Positions 1 to 9,479 of a stretch of 64,000 nucleotides of DNA are shown in pieces. The stretch spans positions 62,001 through 126,000 of the forward strand of contig NZ_PTXN01000012.1 in the NCBI RefSeq assembly GCF_012726345.1, written 5' to 3'. The translations under genes and the position numbers were made by a program. Positions within the stretch are counted from its first letter, which is position 1. Each line of letters begins with the position of its first letter. Under the pieces are notes generated by a model. That model worked only from the letters and a program-made list of their open reading frames with translations, made no database searches and was not told the origin of the DNA. This stretch comes from Marinomonas sp. UCMA 3892. Its GTDB lineage: Bacteria > Pseudomonadota > Gammaproteobacteria > Pseudomonadales > Marinomonadaceae.

Positions 1-3000
1 CAAATATTCGAACATGGAACCCGACCAAGAAATCAGCGCCGAGCCATTGCCCATGGGCGTTGCCGCTCGACCAAGACGGAACCAATGCTTGGTCGCCACA
101 TCACCTTTGGCAATAGCAAACAAACTTGCCAATCGTGCTTCCGAAGCCAATAAATCGTAACAACTTGGATCGAGACTGTTTTCGGCAAGAGAATAACCAA
201 TAGACAAAAGCTTGCGCTCAGGATCAATGAGAAACGCAAAGTCCATATCTAGCGCCATATTACGTGCCGTGCTCGCCAGTGTTGTTAATCGAGCAAGCAA
301 AGCGTCTGGCGCTTCACGCTGTTCAAGCGTATCGCGCTGCTGTTCAACCATCAGCTTATTGGCGGCTTCAATCCAATAAATGAAATCAGCATGACGCCCT
401 TTTGCAATCTCTTCGCCCGAACCCAATGGTCGTTCACGAGCCAATTTCGCGGCTTTATCGGTCAATCGAATTAAAATCGGCGTTAACGCCTCGATAGTCT
501 GTCGGCTGTTTAATCGACTCTCCATATCATCCAAGGTTGCCAACAATGGATGTTCGCTGTCCGTTGCAGTAACACTCAAATCTGGACTAACAGAATGAAT
601 AGCTTGTTTTGATTCAGCCACTAAGGATTGTCTAGCCAACGCAATGTTGTCCATAAAACCCGAGCGCACCGTGGAGTGTAGCTTAGCGGTTAAAGTGTCT
701 TGAGATTGTCCATGAGAAGCTCCAACTTCAGATTCCTCGTGCCATTGCTCGCAACTGTTAGCCAGCGCAATCAAATGCCCCGCGAGATTGCCGCTGTCCA
801 CCGAAGAAATGTATTCTGGCAACAAGGTATGCAAGCTTTGCGTGCCGTACCAATTGAAAAAATGGCCGTTGTGCTTTGGCAGTTTTTCCAGCGTAACAAA
901 GGTCGTTTCGAGTCGCTCAATCGTTTCGATTAGCCCCGCCCAACCAAAATCTCGCGCCGCCACTGAAGACAACAAATACAAACCAATATTGGTCGGCGAG
1001 GTTCGATGCGCCACCACAGGCTCTGGATCTTCTTGGAAATTATCCGGTGGTAAAAAGTTATCTTCTTCTGTCACAAAGGTTTCAAAATAACGCCACGTTT
1101 TGCGCGCAGTAAGACGTAAGGTGACCGCACCGACATCGAGATCATCAGGTCGCAACACTTCGGGGGATCGACTAACAAACACGGCGACCAAAGGCGCAAG
1201 ACACCAAAGCAAAGCAAACGGCAACACCAGCAGCCATACCGCCGGATTCACCACAATGACAAACAAGCAAACCGCTAAAGCAAGCAAGGTTCCACTGGCC
1301 ATATTTTGATAAAAACCCATAACCTTGAGTCGTGGGCTCGCATTACTCTGCGCCGCGGTTGCCCATTCCAAACAACGTCGATGGGTCACACTCAAACGCA
1401 ACAAGGTACGTGTGATCGCATCCAATGAGCGCCAGCTTTGATCAGGCAGAAAGGCGATAGATAAAAAAGTCTGACTCAAAGCAAGGCGTAAATCCCCTAA
1501 CCACAAGCGAAAATGATTGCTAGTGTCGACGCCTGAACGATGAGGAATCATCGAAAAAACGCAGGGCAACAAGGGTGGAATGGCCATGACGGCCAATAAT
1601 ACAGCGCTAAAAAATAACGCCGACGACGGAAACAACAACCAACTTAACGCCAAGGCTAACAGGGTTGTTGGTGCCACCAGCGAACGCCTTAAATTATCGA
1701 GTAGCTTCCAACGCCCCAAACTAGAAACGCCCTGCTCTGTTGGTTTGCTCATAATCCACGGCAACAGCTGCCAATCGCCTCGCATCCAACGATGCTGACG
1801 TTTCGCAGCGGCATCGTATCGAGCAGGAAATTCTTCCACCACTTCCACATCTGATACCAAACCGGCGCGCGCAAAAATGCCTTCGAATAAATCGTGGCTC
1901 AGCATGGTGTTATTGGGCACACGATCCGCCAGCGCGGCTTCAAACATGTCAACATCGTAAATGCCTTTGCCAGTGAAAGAACCTTCGCCGAAAAGATCTT
2001 GATAGACATCGGAAATCGCCGCGGCATAAGGGTCCATTCCGCCGGGAGTAGAAAATATACGCTGGAACAAAGAACCTTCCGTGCCCACCGACAAAGACGG
2101 TGTGACGCGAGGCTGAAGAATTCCGTAGCCTGCAACAACTCGCTGTTTGACTTTATCCAAACGTGGACGATTCAATGGATGCGCCATTTTACCGATTAAT
2201 CGCAACGCCGCTTCTCGTGGTAAACGAGTGTCGGCGTCAAGAGTAATCACGTAGCGAACATCACTCGGCACACTGGGCGCTTTGCCCTGAATGGCCATAA
2301 ACGTGGTGTCCGTCGCGCTGCGTAATAATCGGTTCAGCTCATGCAACTTGCCGCGTTTACGCTCCCAGCCCATCCACACATTTTCGCTTGGATTAAATAA
2401 TCTACGGCGATGCAACAAGATAAAACGCGGGCCGGATGGACCTTCTTCGTAACGTTGGTTTAATCGCTCTATTTCCAAAGTCGCCCGTTCTAACAATAAG
2501 GCGTCACTTTCTAATTCTTCCAAATCAGCATCTTTGCCGTCAGTTAACAAAGCAAAACTCACATCACCGTCGATACCGCTCAGATAATGCACTTCCAATC
2601 GTTCAATTTGTTCTAATAAATCCGCTTCCGAGGCTAGCAAAGTCGGCACCGCAATTAAGGTTCGTAACGAGGTCGGCACGCCCGCTTTTAGTTCAAGTCC
2701 CGGCAACATCACCGCACCAAAGCGCCAGGTCACTAAACGATTAACGATGGCAAACGCCACTTCTGTGGCGGGAATAAAGGCCACTACTGCCCATAGCAAC
2801 CAAGATTGTGCAGGAAACGCCATGAATCCCGCGAAGAAAATACTCATGGCAAGAAAAGCCAAAGCGACAATGGTAATCGTGCCACTGTAACCCGCGACGC
2901 CTAGGCGCACATGAAAACGCCGGACTCTTAATCGCATAGTGGGTCTGTAAGCGATGGTTTTCTCGAAAGCCAAACGTCCTTGTTCAATCAAATAATAACC

Positions 3001-4188
3001 TGGGTCACCAAGACGACTTTTTTCTACCTTGGCTTCTTCCGAAAGTTTCTGTCTCGATTCGTCATTCTTTGATTCAGCATTCTTAGATTCAAAAGACTTT
3101 ACGCTGTCTTTCGCCATTTCTACGGCGCGCTGGGCAATGTCTATTTCCGAATAATCACAACCTCGCGCCAGTTCTTCCACGGCGCTGCGATACAAGTTAC
3201 GTGTTGGGAAATCCATTTGGGCAAACAAGTTGTATCGATAGAACTCTTGATCGACGAGACTGACTTTTTCAAACAATTCCGACCAATCAATGTCAGAAAT
3301 CAACCGCATACTGGTGATTACATTTCGAATAGTGACGTTCGATGCGCCTTGGCGTTGTTGGGCATGTTGCACCACTTCTTCAACCGAAAGACCTTGCAGT
3401 TGTAGTCGCTGCTCTAGCCAATCTAATGCTGGTGTAGTTTTCGGATCTTGGTCACGTAATCGCTTCGCCAATTGCGCAGCAAACACTTCTGATAGCGGTT
3501 CCGGTGAGCGGGAGGCGATGTCTTCTTGTAACGCCGAATGGGCACAACCTGCCACCAAAAGCCGCTCGGTAAAATGATCGGCGTCGTGGCGAGCGTCGCG
3601 TCCGACGGCAATTTGATCAGCCAAACGTCGCAGGTTTTCAATTAATACAATGCGCAGCGTAATCGCTACTGCCCATAGTTCACCAATAGTAAGCGGTTGG
3701 ACTGTTTGATAAGCATGAATAAAACGCACAAGAATATCAGGATCTATATGGCTATCGGTGTGCGCTACAAACGCCCAGGTTAAACCAAATACCCGCGGAT
3801 AACCGGCAAAAGGTCCATCGGCTAGCTTAGGTAATTGTCGATAATAACTGTCCGGCAAATCATCTCTGATCTCGCGAATTTGCTCTTCCACTAAATGATA
3901 GTTATCCAGCAGCCATTCCGCTGCGGGAACCACACTTCCACCTCGCTCTAACTCAACAGCACTTTGACGATAAGACGCTAATAAGGCCTGGGCGTTTTCA
4001 TCAAGTCGCGTCTGCAAAGGCAATACAGAAGGTTCAGAACCAAATGCTTGCTGAGCTTTGGCCAAACTTTCTGCGTGTTCTTCAAGCCGTTCCAAACCAA
4101 ACAACTCCTCTCGAACAGGAATCGTGCTGTCCCAAAGCGAGTGAGAAAATCGTCGTCCAAGTAGAGAAGAAAAAGTGTTTAACATCAT
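1..4188 (-). CDS. ndvB: Cyclic beta-1,2-glucan synthase, N-terminal half (cut by window edge)
   Basis: Membrane glycosyltransferase of the NdvB/ChvB type, which makes periplasmic cyclic beta-1,2-glucans. Reading from ATG 4188 (a second ATG follows at 4185; AAGG lies about 5 nt upstream), the frame stays open for 1396 codons to base 1. The N-terminus carries the family's PAAEWLLDNYHLVEEQIREI motif. Membrane segments lie near residues 420-475. The GT core has TLDADTRLP near residue 646 and RQHRWMRGDWQLLPW near residue 800, followed by more membrane segments. A glycoamylase-like domain begins near residue 1310 (FRLGR, then SWSGSMFEYL at the edge). Full-length relatives are about 2800 residues, so the GH94 phosphorylase half should lie left of the window. 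Confidence 0.93.
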   Translation of the reverse strand, partial: MMLNTFSSLLGRRFSHSLWDSTIPVREELFGLERLEEHAESLAKAQQAFGSEPSVLPLQTRLDENAQALLASYRQSAVELERGGSVVPAAEWLLDNYHLVEEQIREIRDDLPDSYYRQLPKLADGPFAGYPRVFGLTWAFVAHTDSHIDPDILVRFIHAYQTVQPLTIGELWAVAITLRIVLIENLRRLADQIAVGRDARHDADHFTERLLVAGCAHSALQEDIASRSPEPLSEVFAAQLAKRLRDQDPKTTPALDWLEQRLQLQGLSVEEVVQHAQQRQGASNVTIRNVITSMRLISDIDWSELFEKVSLVDQEFYRYNLFAQMDFPTRNLYRSAVEELARGCDYSEIDIAQRAVEMAKDSVKSFESKNAESKNDESRQKLSEEAKVEKSRLGDPGYYLIEQGRLAFEKTIAYRPTMRLRVRRFHVRLGVAGYSGTITIVALAFLAMSIFFAGFMAFPAQSWLLWAVVAFIPATEVAFAIVNRLVTWRFGAVMLPGLELKAGVPTSLRTLIAVPTLLASEADLLEQIERLEVHYLSGIDGDVSFALLTDGKDADLEELESDALLLERATLEIERLNQRYEEGPSGPRFILLHRRRLFNPSENVWMGWERKRGKLHELNRLLRSATDTTFMAIQGKAPSVPSDVRYVITLDADTRLPREAALRLIGKMAHPLNRPRLDKVKQRVVAGYGILQPRVTPSLSVGTEGSLFQRIFSTPGGMDPYAAAISDVYQDLFGEGSFTGKGIYDVDMFEAALADRVPNNTMLSHDLFEGIFARAGLVSDVEVVEEFPARYDAAAKRQHRWMRGDWQLLPWIMSKPTEQGVSSLGRWKLLDNLRRSLVAPTTLLALALSWLLFPSSALFFSAVLLAVMAIPPLLPCVFSMIPHRSGVDTSNHFRLWLGDLRLALSQTFLSIAFLPDQSWRSLDAITRTLLRLSVTHRRCLEWATAAQSNASPRLKVMGFYQNMASGTLLALAVCLFVIVVNPAVWLLVLPFALLWCLAPLVAVFVSRSPEVLRPDDLDVGAVTLRLTARKTWRYFETFVTEEDNFLPPDNFQEDPEPVVAHRTSPTNIGLYLLSSVAARDFGWAGLIETIERLETTFVTLEKLPKHNGHFFNWYGTQSLHTLLPEYISSVDSGNLAGHLIALANSCEQWHEESEVGASHGQSQDTLTAKLHSTVRSGFMDNIALARQSLVAESKQAIHSVSPDLSVTATDSEHPLLATLDDMESRLNSRQTIEALTPILIRLTDKAAKLARERPLGSGEEIAKGRHADFIYWIEAANKLMVEQQRDTLEQREAPDALLARLTTLASTARNMALDMDFAFLIDPERKLLSIGYSLAENSLDPSCYDLLASEARLASLFAIAKGDVATKHWFRLGRAATPMGNGSALISWSGSMFEYL

Positions 4189-4258
4189 CGCCTTAAAATC
4201 ATCTGATGAATGGCGCAATCAAGCGTCTTTTCATCTTAATAAAACAAGCGATCTAGCG

Positions 4259-4276
4259 TCTGTACGCCAGCGAACT
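4259..4276 (+). repeat. Dispersed 18-bp motif, copy A
   Basis: TCTGTACGCCAGCGAACT, a diverged copy of a motif with consensus TCTGTGCGCTAGCGAACA. Other copies in the same orientation start at 32717, 39720 and 45529. All four are intergenic. This copy lies between the glucan synthase gene and the divergent PRC-barrel gene. Function unknown. Confidence 0.4.
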
Positions 4277-4348
4277 GACACCAAAAGGCAGGAAGGTTAG
4301 TTTAATAGGAAGACAAATCCGTCAGACAAGACAAAAGGACAATCAATT

Positions 4349-5176
4349 ATGTTACGCAGCATGCACGATTTAGAGAGATACACCATAGCCGCCACTGATG
4401 GCAATATAGGCGAAGTGACGGATTTCTTGTTTGATGACGAGGAATGGGTTGTACGTTATTTCGTCGTTGAAACCGGCAGCTGGCTATCAAGTCGTAAGGT
4501 CTTGATCTCCCCTATCGGAATAGAAAAAGCCAACTGGCGAGAAAAAGTCTTTCCCGTCGCTATCACCAAAGAGCAAGTGAAAAACAGCCCAAAAATTGAC
4601 ACAAACCAACCTGTTTCCCGCCAACATGAGATCGATCATTTAGGCTACTACGGCTATCCGTATTATTGGGGCGGAACTGGATTCTGGGGTGGCGGCATGT
4701 ATCCATATTCATTGTATCCAGGCTTTGGCCATTACCCAGACTCTAAAGAAGAATCAGACAATGCAACGCTTGCTCATGAAAAAGCCAAACGCGAATTACA
4801 TCAAAACGATGATCCAAACCTACGCAGTTGCAAAGCCATCATTGGTTACAAAATCCACGCTATCGACGGTGAAATGGGGCATGTTTCTGGGCTTCTAATT
4901 GAAGACAATACCATGGCGGTTCGCTACTTCATGGTCGATACCACTAATTGGTTTGGCGGTCACAAAGTGCTTATCTCTCCAGAGTGGATAGAAGACATGG
5001 ATTGGACCGATAATTCAGTCACCATCAACTTAACTCGCCATCAAATAAAAGAAGCACCCGAGTACCACACCACCAAGGATCTAAACCGAGAGCACGAGCT
5101 AGCGGTTTTCGATCATTATGGTTTAACTGGCTACTGGGCGAGAGGCGAAAAAGCCAATTTAGTTAAGAAGGATTAA
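4349..5176 (+). CDS. Tandem PRC-barrel domain protein
   Basis: A 275-residue soluble protein with two PRC-barrel modules, residues about 1-80 and 155-245. Each has the VRYF/VVET...KVLISPxxIE pattern typical of the fold. A Gly/Tyr/Trp-rich linker joins them (YYGYPYYWGGTGFW, near residues 99-112). PRC barrels occur in RimM and photosynthetic reaction centre H subunits, and also in stand-alone stress proteins whose biochemical role is not settled. AAGGACA upstream of ATG 4349 is a plausible ribosome site. A clear paralogue is encoded at 28952-29800 with nearly identical blocks such as VKNSPKIDT and QPVSRQHE. The gene is monocistronic and ends at a hairpin terminator. Confidence 0.85.
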   Translation: MLRSMHDLERYTIAATDGNIGEVTDFLFDDEEWVVRYFVVETGSWLSSRKVLISPIGIEKANWREKVFPVAITKEQVKNSPKIDTNQPVSRQHEIDHLGYYGYPYYWGGTGFWGGGMYPYSLYPGFGHYPDSKEESDNATLAHEKAKRELHQNDDPNLRSCKAIIGYKIHAIDGEMGHVSGLLIEDNTMAVRYFMVDTTNWFGGHKVLISPEWIEDMDWTDNSVTINLTRHQIKEAPEYHTTKDLNREHELAVFDHYGLTGYWARGEKANLVKKD

Positions 5177-5213
5177 TAGCTAATAGCTAATAACTAAGCT
5201 TTTAAGAACAACT

Positions 5214-5245
5214 AAAAATGGACTGCACCTCGCAGTCCATTTTTT
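5214..5245. terminator. Bidirectional intrinsic terminator
   Basis: The hairpin ATGGACTGC-acctc-GCAGTCCAT is flanked by A5 on the left and T6 on the right, so it can end both the PRC-barrel transcript (+) and the VIT-family transcript (-), whose stop codon it touches. Confidence 0.85.
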
Positions 5246-5972
5246 AAACCGCAACGTCAAAAGCAATACCGACCAGTGCCGTCGTCGCCATGGCTAACGC
5301 GCCCCAAAAACCGACCCGTACTATACCAGTGAGCATTTTCGCACCACTCAAATAAGATGAAATCGCCCCTAAAATAGCGAGAAACACCAAAGACAACACA
5401 GCGGTAACAACGGACAAATTTGCTTCATCATGATAAAAATACGCCGTCATCAAGGGCAATGCCGCACCCAAGGTAAAACTCAACGCTGAAGAAAAAGCCG
5501 CCGTTATAGGTTGCGCTGCTGATAAGTCAGAAATCCCGATTTCATCTCGAGAATGAGCCGCAAGTGCATCGTGCGCCATTAGCTGTCGCGCCACAGTGAC
5601 GGACAGTTCTGGCTCCACACCTCTCTTTTGATAGATATCAGCTAACTCTATCACCTCTTCCTCGTAATTCTGTTCAAGTGACTTTTTTTCATCCTGCAAA
5701 TCAGACTTTTCCGTATCAGCCTGAGAACTCACCGACACATATTCCCCCGCCGCCATAGAAATAGCACCAGCCACTAAACCTGCCGTGCCTGCAACCATGA
5801 TCGCCGTGTGTCCAGAATTGGCCGACGCCACACCGATAATCAAACTTGCCGTGGAAACAATACCGTCATTCGCCCCTAAAACAGCGGCTCTTAACCAACC
5901 GACTCGATGTTGGCGGTGATGTTCCTGATGAGACCCTGTGGCTTGATTAGATCCAGTTACTTGATTAGACAT
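5244..5972 (-). CDS. VIT1/CCC1 family Fe2+/Mn2+ transporter
   Basis: A 242-residue integral membrane protein. A His/Gln-rich N-terminus (EHHRQHRVGWLRAAV) precedes the signature GANDGIVSTASLIIGV near residues 33-48. Two N-terminal helices (about 30-75), a charged cytosolic stretch with SDLQDEKKSLEQNYEEEV (about 88-130) and three C-terminal helices (about 155-240) match the VIT1/CCC1 fold, which moves iron or manganese out of the cytoplasm. The exact metal cannot be read from sequence. It is next to and co-directional with corA, another divalent-cation transporter, 52 bp away. Confidence 0.88.
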   Translation of the reverse strand: MSNQVTGSNQATGSHQEHHRQHRVGWLRAAVLGANDGIVSTASLIIGVASANSGHTAIMVAGTAGLVAGAISMAAGEYVSVSSQADTEKSDLQDEKKSLEQNYEEEVIELADIYQKRGVEPELSVTVARQLMAHDALAAHSRDEIGISDLSAAQPITAAFSSALSFTLGAALPLMTAYFYHDEANLSVVTAVLSLVFLAILGAISSYLSGAKMLTGIVRVGFWGALAMATTALVGIAFDVAV

Positions 5973-6024
5973 AGAAACGTTATTCCTCTGTTAAGAGATT
6001 GAAGTAAAAAACGAAATGAAACGC

Positions 6025-7212
6025 TTAACTATTATTTCCCAACCATCCCTTACGCTTGAAGAAAAGCAGCATGCCAAGCGTCAACAAGATAAAAAACACC
6101 CAAAGCGTAGGATACGCCCAGTGTTTACTCAGCTCAGGCATATACTCAAAGTTCATGCCGTAAATACTGGAAATAAAGGTCAGTGGAATAAATACCGAAG
6201 ACATAATGGTCAGCACCTTCATTATTTCGTTCATGCGATTGGACACCGCTGACATATAAAGATCTGTCAGACCACTAACCATCTCGCGATAAGATTCAAT
6301 AATCTCAACAATCTGAATAGTGTGTTCGTACACATCTCGAAGATAAGGCTTAGTGGCCTCCCCCATACGCCCATCTTCTTCACGATAAAGATGATCAATC
6401 ACCTCACGTATTGGCCAGACAATCCGCCGCAACAACGACAACTCGCGTTTTACCGCATGAATACGATGTAATATCACCGGAGTGGGCTTTTCTAACGTAG
6501 TTATTTCAAGTTCTTCGAGGATATCGCCATATTCTTCCAACACCGGAAAACAATGATCAACCATGGCATCTAACAAAGCATAAAGCAGATAACCAGTACC
6601 ATTTTTGCGGATACGCGCATTTTCTTTCAGTAATCGCTCACGAATCGGCTGCCAGACATCGCCCGGCTTTTCTTGAAAAGTAATCAGCACCTTGTCATAC
6701 AAAAACAAACTCACCTGTTCTGCGTCAAGTACACTGCCAGCGGAAGGATTGTCCGATTCTTGTTTATTAAGTTGCAACATTCGCAAAACAACAAACAGAT
6801 GATCATCAAAAAACTCAACCCGAGGGCGTTGCGGAATATGCATAACATCTTCCGCAGTTAGCGTATGAAATCCAAAATGTTGGCGGAACTGATTGATCAC
6901 ATAAGGATGCGGGCGACTAATATTTAACCAGCGTGTTGTCACCCAATCTGGTATTGGCTTAGCAAAATACTCAGCAAGATCTGTCACATAGCCAGTTTCA
7001 TACTTAGTTCCCGAATAATCGATGTAACTGATGATAACCGTGCCAGCTTCCGGTGGTTCGGACACATCCGCCAGATGCTCAATTCCAGGCATTTCACCGG
7101 GGGTTACTTGGCGATAAGGCATATTTTGCCAAGCACCAGAACCCAGCAAAGACGCAGCATCATTGGTTTCACTAATGTCTTGATCCACTAAGGTATCAGC
7201 ATCTTTCGTCAT
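6025..7212 (-). CDS. corA: CorA-type Mg2+/Co2+ transporter
   Basis: A 395-residue member of the CorA pentameric channel family. A long cytosolic alpha/beta and coiled-coil N-terminal domain (residues 1-330) ends in the signature YGMN at the pore helix exit (about 350). The second membrane helix follows and a basic tail, FKRKGW, closes the protein. The N-terminus is longer than in E. coli CorA and Asp/Glu-rich. ATG 7212 overlaps the stop codon of the small upstream membrane ORF as ATGA, suggesting translational coupling. Confidence 0.93.
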   Translation of the reverse strand: MTKDADTLVDQDISETNDAASLLGSGAWQNMPYRQVTPGEMPGIEHLADVSEPPEAGTVIISYIDYSGTKYETGYVTDLAEYFAKPIPDWVTTRWLNISRPHPYVINQFRQHFGFHTLTAEDVMHIPQRPRVEFFDDHLFVVLRMLQLNKQESDNPSAGSVLDAEQVSLFLYDKVLITFQEKPGDVWQPIRERLLKENARIRKNGTGYLLYALLDAMVDHCFPVLEEYGDILEELEITTLEKPTPVILHRIHAVKRELSLLRRIVWPIREVIDHLYREEDGRMGEATKPYLRDVYEHTIQIVEIIESYREMVSGLTDLYMSAVSNRMNEIMKVLTIMSSVFIPLTFISSIYGMNFEYMPELSKHWAYPTLWVFFILLTLGMLLFFKRKGWLGNNS

Positions 7213-7367
7213 TCTTCACCTCTATCCTTCTGACTTTCAATGGCTGACATCTTAAGAGCTTCAAAGCCCACAATAAAGAGACCTAACGAATAAACAAGCA
7301 AGATAAAACGAATAGAAAAATCTATCGGTGCGCTGACGAACAAACGACAAAAAAGAGAGATTTGCAT
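7209..7367 (-). CDS. Small membrane protein coupled to corA
   Basis: From ATG 7367 the ORF gives 52 residues, with one hydrophobic helix (FILLVYSLGLFIVGFEAL) and a polar tail ending DRGEE. A longer version starting at 7427 is open, but its first 20 residues look random. The stop overlaps the corA start as ATGA, the arrangement of a coupled gene pair. It could be a small accessory subunit of the CorA channel; that is inference only. No family recognised. Confidence 0.5.
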   Translation of the reverse strand: MQISLFCRLFVSAPIDFSIRFILLVYSLGLFIVGFEALKMSAIESQKDRGEE

Positions 7368-7465
7368 TCTATCCGCTACACCCGTAGTGTGGTTATTGGA
7401 AACAAGCAGCGTGATGATTAGAAACAAGCTAAACCTTTAATTTAACTAAAGAGGAAGCACGACAA

Positions 7466-7681
7466 ATGGAAACTAACAACACTCACAAGCACAGCCAAAG
7501 CATCGCCAACTTTGCCGCAATCAAAACTGCCATCGCGAACAATGAACAAGCACTACTCAAAGAATTAATCGCAGACCAAGCAATACCAGAGCTCGAAAAA
7601 AGCTACCTCCTCGACTTAGCCGGGCTCAGAAACAATCCTGCGATCTTGAAAATAATCAAAGACATTCCCGTAGAGAAATAA
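7466..7681 (+). CDS. Small hypothetical protein
   Basis: A 71-residue helical polar protein (METNNTHKH...IKDIPVEK) preceded by a strong ribosome site, AAAGAGGAAGC, 10 nt before ATG. No cysteines and no membrane segment. The residue pattern (NNEQALLKELIADQA, LEKSYLLDLAGLRNNPAILKII) looks like short paired helices, as in ankyrin-like or adaptor proteins, but I do not recognise a family. It sits divergently from the corA operon and ends 21 bp from the convergent soxR stop. Confidence 0.6.
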   Translation: METNNTHKHSQSIANFAAIKTAIANNEQALLKELIADQAIPELEKSYLLDLAGLRNNPAILKIIKDIPVEK

Positions 7682-7702
7682 GCGTTAACAAGTCGAATTG
7701 GG

Positions 7703-8137
7703 CTATTCTGTCATCAGCCGTGGGCCGGTGCCTTTATTGCCAAGCTCATCGTATGGGTTGAGAAGCTGGCACTTTTCTAGAGAAAGGCAACCACAGCCAA
7801 TACAATCGGCCATCATGCTTTTCAATTCCGTTAATTGAGTAATTTTTCTATCAAGCTCGCTTTGCCATCGGGAACCCAACGCCTCCCAATCTTCTAGGGA
7901 AACGCGAGTTCTATTTGGTAGTCCTTCAAACTCCAACAAAATGTCTTCCAAAGAAAATCCTGTCCGCTGAGCAACCTGAATCAGAGAAACTATCCGAATA
8001 ACATGTTTTGGGTATTGCCTATGATTGGATGTGTTTCTTTGGCTCTTTATCAAGCCTTTCCTTTCATAGAAATGCAAAGCCGACACCGATACGCCGGTCC
8101 TTTCGCTCAGTACGCCCACAGAAATCCATTCAGGCAT
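7703..8137 (-). CDS. soxR: Redox-sensing MerR-family regulator SoxR
   Basis: A MerR-type activator with a winged-helix N-terminus (ISVGVLSERTGVSVSALHFYERKGLI), a dimerisation helix and the [2Fe-2S] cluster motif CIGCGCLSLEKC (C-x2-C-x-C-x5-C) near residues 115-126, which is diagnostic of SoxR. ATG 8137 is preferred (144 residues). The in-frame GTG at 8152 adds only five residues and approaches the operator. It is divergent from the MFS gene, with a SoxR-like palindrome between them, so it probably controls that pump and perhaps itself. In non-enteric bacteria SoxR typically answers redox-cycling compounds and controls pumps and reductases directly, without SoxS. Confidence 0.93.
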   Translation of the reverse strand: MPEWISVGVLSERTGVSVSALHFYERKGLIKSQRNTSNHRQYPKHVIRIVSLIQVAQRTGFSLEDILLEFEGLPNRTRVSLEDWEALGSRWQSELDRKITQLTELKSMMADCIGCGCLSLEKCQLLNPYDELGNKGTGPRLMTE

Positions 8138-8159
8138 TATTATTTCTTGCACTTGACGC

Positions 8160-8190
8160 TTGACCTCAACTTAAGTTCAGGTTGCAGAAT
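8160..8190 (+). promoter_or_regulatory. SoxR-dependent promoter and operator
   Basis: TTGACC (-35, 8160-8165) and CAGAAT (-10, 8185-8190) are separated by 19 bp, the overlong spacer used by MerR-family activators. The spacer is covered by the palindrome ACCTCAACTTAAGTTCAGGT (8163-8182; one mismatched pair), very close to known SoxR boxes. It points at the MFS gene at 8285. Confidence 0.85.
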
Positions 8191-8284
8191 AGCTGCAAAT
8201 CGAAGCTTGCTCAAGCTCAGCACTTAATAAAACAGCTAGAAAATACTTGAAAGAACATTATCTATATCTAGAAAGAAAGCCCTA

Positions 8285-9478
8285 ATGAAAACCAATCTAT
8301 TAGAATACAGAACACTTTGCCTACTGTTAATTTCCACGCTAACTGTGATGTCTAACGCCACTATTGCTCCGGCGTTACCTGGTTTAGCGAATGAATTCTC
8401 AGGAACACCCTCAGCCGATTTTTGGGTAAAAATGCTATTACCCATCCCAGCCTTGTTTGTGGTGATTTTTGCGCCGATCTTAGGCTGGACAGCGGATAAG
8501 TTCGGTCGCCGAAATCAAATAATCATTGCGACTACCGTCTTTGCCATCGCCGGTGCTGCTGGCGCACAGCTGCAAGACTTAGAAGCCATTATTATCAGCC
8601 GAGCCATTCTGGGTATATGTGTCGCAGGACTGATGACCGCCGTAACGGCGTTAATAACCGATTATTATTCTGGTCAGAAAAGAAGCCAATTTATGGGACT
8701 GCAACAAGCTTTTTCTAATATTGGCGGCATTCTTTTCATCGTCACAGCGGGCTATTTAGCAGGTATCAGCGCTCGGCTGCCTTTTTATATCTACGCAATC
8801 GCTATTCTGTTGCTTCCACTTATATTTCTAACTGTTCGTGACAGCAAGCAAACCAATCAACCAAGCGATGACCCGCAAGACGATGCCAATACGAACTGGA
8901 AACTACCGCTCATCGGATGTTCTATTCTGATTTTTTGCCACTTAATCGTCTTCTATATCCTACCAACGCAAATTCCATTTTTTATGGCGGATATTGGCAT
9001 CACTGATCCAAGTAAATCAGGCTTGGCAATCGGAATGGGAACATTAGTCGCCGCGATAACGGGGGTATTCTTTGGTAAGCTGGTTGCCAAAATCCAAAGC
9101 TATGGCGTCGCACTCATCGGCTTTATTGCCATGAGTATTGGCATGCTCGTGCTATCACAAGCCACATCGTTCAGCTTGGTGATTCTCGGTTGCGGCCTCA
9201 TGGGCGCTTGCATGGGATTAGTAATGCCAAATTTCATGGTAAAAGGCATGGAACTTGTACCAAGCCACAAACGCGGACTCGCATCTGGCGTACTGACCAG
9301 CAGCATCTTCATTGGGCAATTTGTTTCACCTTTTGTCACCTCAGCTCTTATCGCCAAATTGGGATACAGCGATTTTTACTTATTAGCAGGGACCTTCACT
9401 TTAGTGCTTGCCCTTGCTGGGGCTACCACTCTGAAAAAACAATCTACTCCCACTACAAACGTCAACACAGGAAACTAA
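8285..9478 (+). CDS. MFS efflux transporter, SoxR-controlled
   Basis: A 397-residue, 12-helix major facilitator with the motif A-like loop GWTADKFGRRNQI between helices 2 and 3 (about residues 68-80). A second related loop follows in the C-terminal half. The overall pattern fits the drug:H+ antiporter branch. The SoxR-type promoter about 95 bp upstream argues for export of redox-active compounds or their products; the substrate is not readable. The stop is followed after one base by the ATG of a truncated FMN reductase, so an intact ancestor probably formed a pump-reductase operon. Confidence 0.85.
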   Translation: MKTNLLEYRTLCLLLISTLTVMSNATIAPALPGLANEFSGTPSADFWVKMLLPIPALFVVIFAPILGWTADKFGRRNQIIIATTVFAIAGAAGAQLQDLEAIIISRAILGICVAGLMTAVTALITDYYSGQKRSQFMGLQQAFSNIGGILFIVTAGYLAGISARLPFYIYAIAILLLPLIFLTVRDSKQTNQPSDDPQDDANTNWKLPLIGCSILIFCHLIVFYILPTQIPFFMADIGITDPSKSGLAIGMGTLVAAITGVFFGKLVAKIQSYGVALIGFIAMSIGMLVLSQATSFSLVILGCGLMGACMGLVMPNFMVKGMELVPSHKRGLASGVLTSSIFIGQFVSPFVTSALIAKLGYSDFYLLAGTFTLVLALAGATTLKKQSTPTTNVNTGN

Positions 9479-9479
9479 A

